The translations under genes and the position numbers were made by a program. 24,043 nucleotides of DNA from JAICJR01 sp036491015 (GTDB lineage: Bacteria; Actinomycetota; Thermoleophilia; Solirubrobacterales; Thermoleophilaceae), in the NCBI GenBank assembly GCA_036491015.1, contig DASXCV010000104.1, positions 1 to 24,043 on the forward strand. Direction: 5' to 3'. Positions 23,180-24,043 of this stretch are shown piece by piece (within the stretch, counting starts at the first letter, position 1; each line of letters begins with the position of its first letter). The notes under the pieces are model-generated. The model was not told the origin of the DNA. It ran no database searches and worked only from the letters and a program-made list of their open reading frames with translations.

Positions 23180-23511
23180 TCCTCTTCGCCGCCCTGCCCG
23201 TGGCCGACTACCCCGGCGCACTCGCCTGGTACGAGCGCTTCACGGGCCGCCCGCCCGATCTCGTGCCCAACGACACCGAGTCCTGCTGGCAGGTCGCCGA
23301 GGGCGGCTGGTTCTACGTGATCGAGGACGCCGCCCGCGCCGGCCGGGGGCTCATCACGCTCGTGGTGGAAGACCTCGACGCGGAGCTCGCCACGCTCGGG
23401 GAGCGCGGGATCGAGGTGGGGGAGCTGAGGACCATTCCAGGCGTGGTGCGCCAGGCGCGCGTCAGCGATCCGGAGGGGAACACGATCGGTCTCGGCCAGC
23501 CGCTTGGCTGA
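23176..23511 (+). CDS. Short VOC family protein
   Basis: A 111-residue single-module VOC/glyoxalase-fold protein. It opens with ILFAALPVADYPGALAWYERF, has a middle strand pair ending in WFYVIEDA, and closes with VSDPEGNTIGL, the usual DPxGN turn. Its GTG overlaps the methyltransferase stop, so the two are one transcription unit. It may bind or modify the same small molecule as the methyltransferase, or confer tolerance; the sequence does not say. It ends directly against the stop codon of the convergent membrane-protein gene, with no spacer. Confidence 0.85.
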   Translation: MILFAALPVADYPGALAWYERFTGRPPDLVPNDTESCWQVAEGGWFYVIEDAARAGRGLITLVVEDLDAELATLGERGIEVGELRTIPGVVRQARVSDPEGNTIGLGQPLG

Positions 23512-24012
23512 CTAGCGCTCGCCGCGCCGCTGATCCGTCAGCCAAAACGTCAGCGGCAGCGCGTACCAGAGCACGATGATGGCCGCGCCGAAGCACGCGG
23601 CCGCGACCGTCGCCGCGGTGTCGCTGAACAGGAAGTCCGTGATGAAGAGAATCACCGCGATCATCGCTACGGCCAGGCAGCCGAGACCGGCGATCGCCAT
23701 CCAGTTGGCAGTGCGGACCAGGCGATCCTTCTTCTGCTGGCGGAACAGGATGCGATGGAACGAGACCGGTCCGATGAAGAAGGCCGCGGCCATGCCGGAC
23801 AGCATGACCGCCGCGTAGTAGACGTCGCGCTGGAAGGCGGTCACCTCCTTGAAGCGCTGCGAGAACGGGATCGCGAGCAGGAACGCGAACAGGATCTGCA
23901 CCCCGGTCTGCGACACGCGCAGCTCCTGGAGCAGCTCGTTCAGGTTGCGGTTGAGCCGCTCCTGCTCCGTCTCCCCGGTGCGCTCGAAGCGAGCGCTCTC
24001 GCCTTCCTCCAT
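23512..24012 (-). CDS. DUF6328-type four-helix membrane protein
   Basis: A 166-residue membrane protein with a charged N-terminus (residues 1-32), then four hydrophobic helices at about 36-52, 64-88, 102-127 and 134-157. The block LNRNLNELLQELRVSQTGVQ, then FAFLLAIPFSQRF and IGPVSFHRILFR, matches what I know of the DUF6328 family of actinobacterial membrane proteins, whose function is not established. The ATG at 24010-24012 gives the full conserved N-terminus. There is no Shine-Dalgarno sequence; a -10-like TAACAA lies 8 nt upstream, so the message may be leaderless. Confidence 0.85.
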   Translation of the reverse strand: MEEGESARFERTGETEQERLNRNLNELLQELRVSQTGVQILFAFLLAIPFSQRFKEVTAFQRDVYYAAVMLSGMAAAFFIGPVSFHRILFRQQKKDRLVRTANWMAIAGLGCLAVAMIAVILFITDFLFSDTAATVAAACFGAAIIVLWYALPLTFWLTDQRRGER

Positions 24013-24026
24013 CAGGAGGATTGTTA
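24005..24026 (-). promoter_or_regulatory. Leaderless-type -10 and start-codon hairpin of the DUF6328 gene
   Basis: On the minus strand TAACAA (24021-24026) resembles a -10 element close to the ATG, as in leaderless actinobacterial messages. TCCTCC (24015-24020) pairs with GGAGGA (24005-24010) around a 4-nt loop that holds the first two bases of the start codon. A -35 element would lie at or beyond the window edge. Confidence 0.3.
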
Positions 24027-24043
24027 CGGCAGGCGGCCCGAGA

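Overview
The window is visibly GC-rich, uses GTG as well as ATG starts, and is packed with ATGA/GTGA stop-start overlaps. The genes are actinobacterial in character (EntS-type MFS exporter, DUF6328 protein, CHAD and CYTH pair, multi-TM GAF-PAS-GGDEF-EAL sensor). This fits a high-GC actinobacterium, and my best guess is the Thermoleophilia/Solirubrobacterales branch, but I could not test that. No rRNA, tRNA, CRISPR array, insertion sequence or phage gene was seen, and no gene-free stretch exceeds 300 bases.

Layout. (1) 1-2779: the end of a thiolase gene and a two-domain enoyl-CoA hydratase/3-hydroxyacyl-CoA dehydrogenase, a fatty acid beta-oxidation pair. (2) 2780-2918: GC-rich hairpins, then a perfect 10-bp inverted repeat in an AT-rich island. 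(3) 2919-10112: one tightly overlapping plus-strand run: a PLP-dependent alpha-oxoamine-synthase-like enzyme, a membrane GGDEF/EAL protein, an MFS exporter, a possible tiny membrane protein, prolipoprotein diacylglyceryl transferase (Lgt) and a cyclodeaminase-like protein. (4) 10113-10379: between convergent genes, with two tandem two-tier palindromes sharing the same outer arms. (5) 10380-12463: a metallo-beta-lactamase-fold hydrolase (minus), a VOC protein and a small lipoprotein. (6) 12590-18480: a complete oligopeptide-type ABC importer (binding lipoprotein, two permeases, two ATPases), with a hairpin and possible 13-residue leader ORF between binding protein and first permease. (7) 18542-22446, minus strand: NAD kinase, CHAD protein, CYTH protein, Pit phosphate transporter and a small membrane protein, which reads as a phosphate/polyphosphate module. 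(8) 22532-24012: an O-methyltransferase and a VOC protein (plus), then a convergent DUF6328 membrane protein.

How they may work together. The most suggestive combination is synthase, c-di-GMP sensor and exporter in one overlapping operon. Alpha-oxoamine synthases include the CqsA/LqsA autoinducer synthases, so this could be a make-sense-export signalling unit. That is inference; lipid (sphingoid-base) synthesis is a real alternative. The second is the phosphate module, where phosphate import, polyphosphate binding, triphosphate chemistry and NAD phosphorylation sit in one gene run. Lgt would act on the lipoproteins encoded nearby, but that link is generic.
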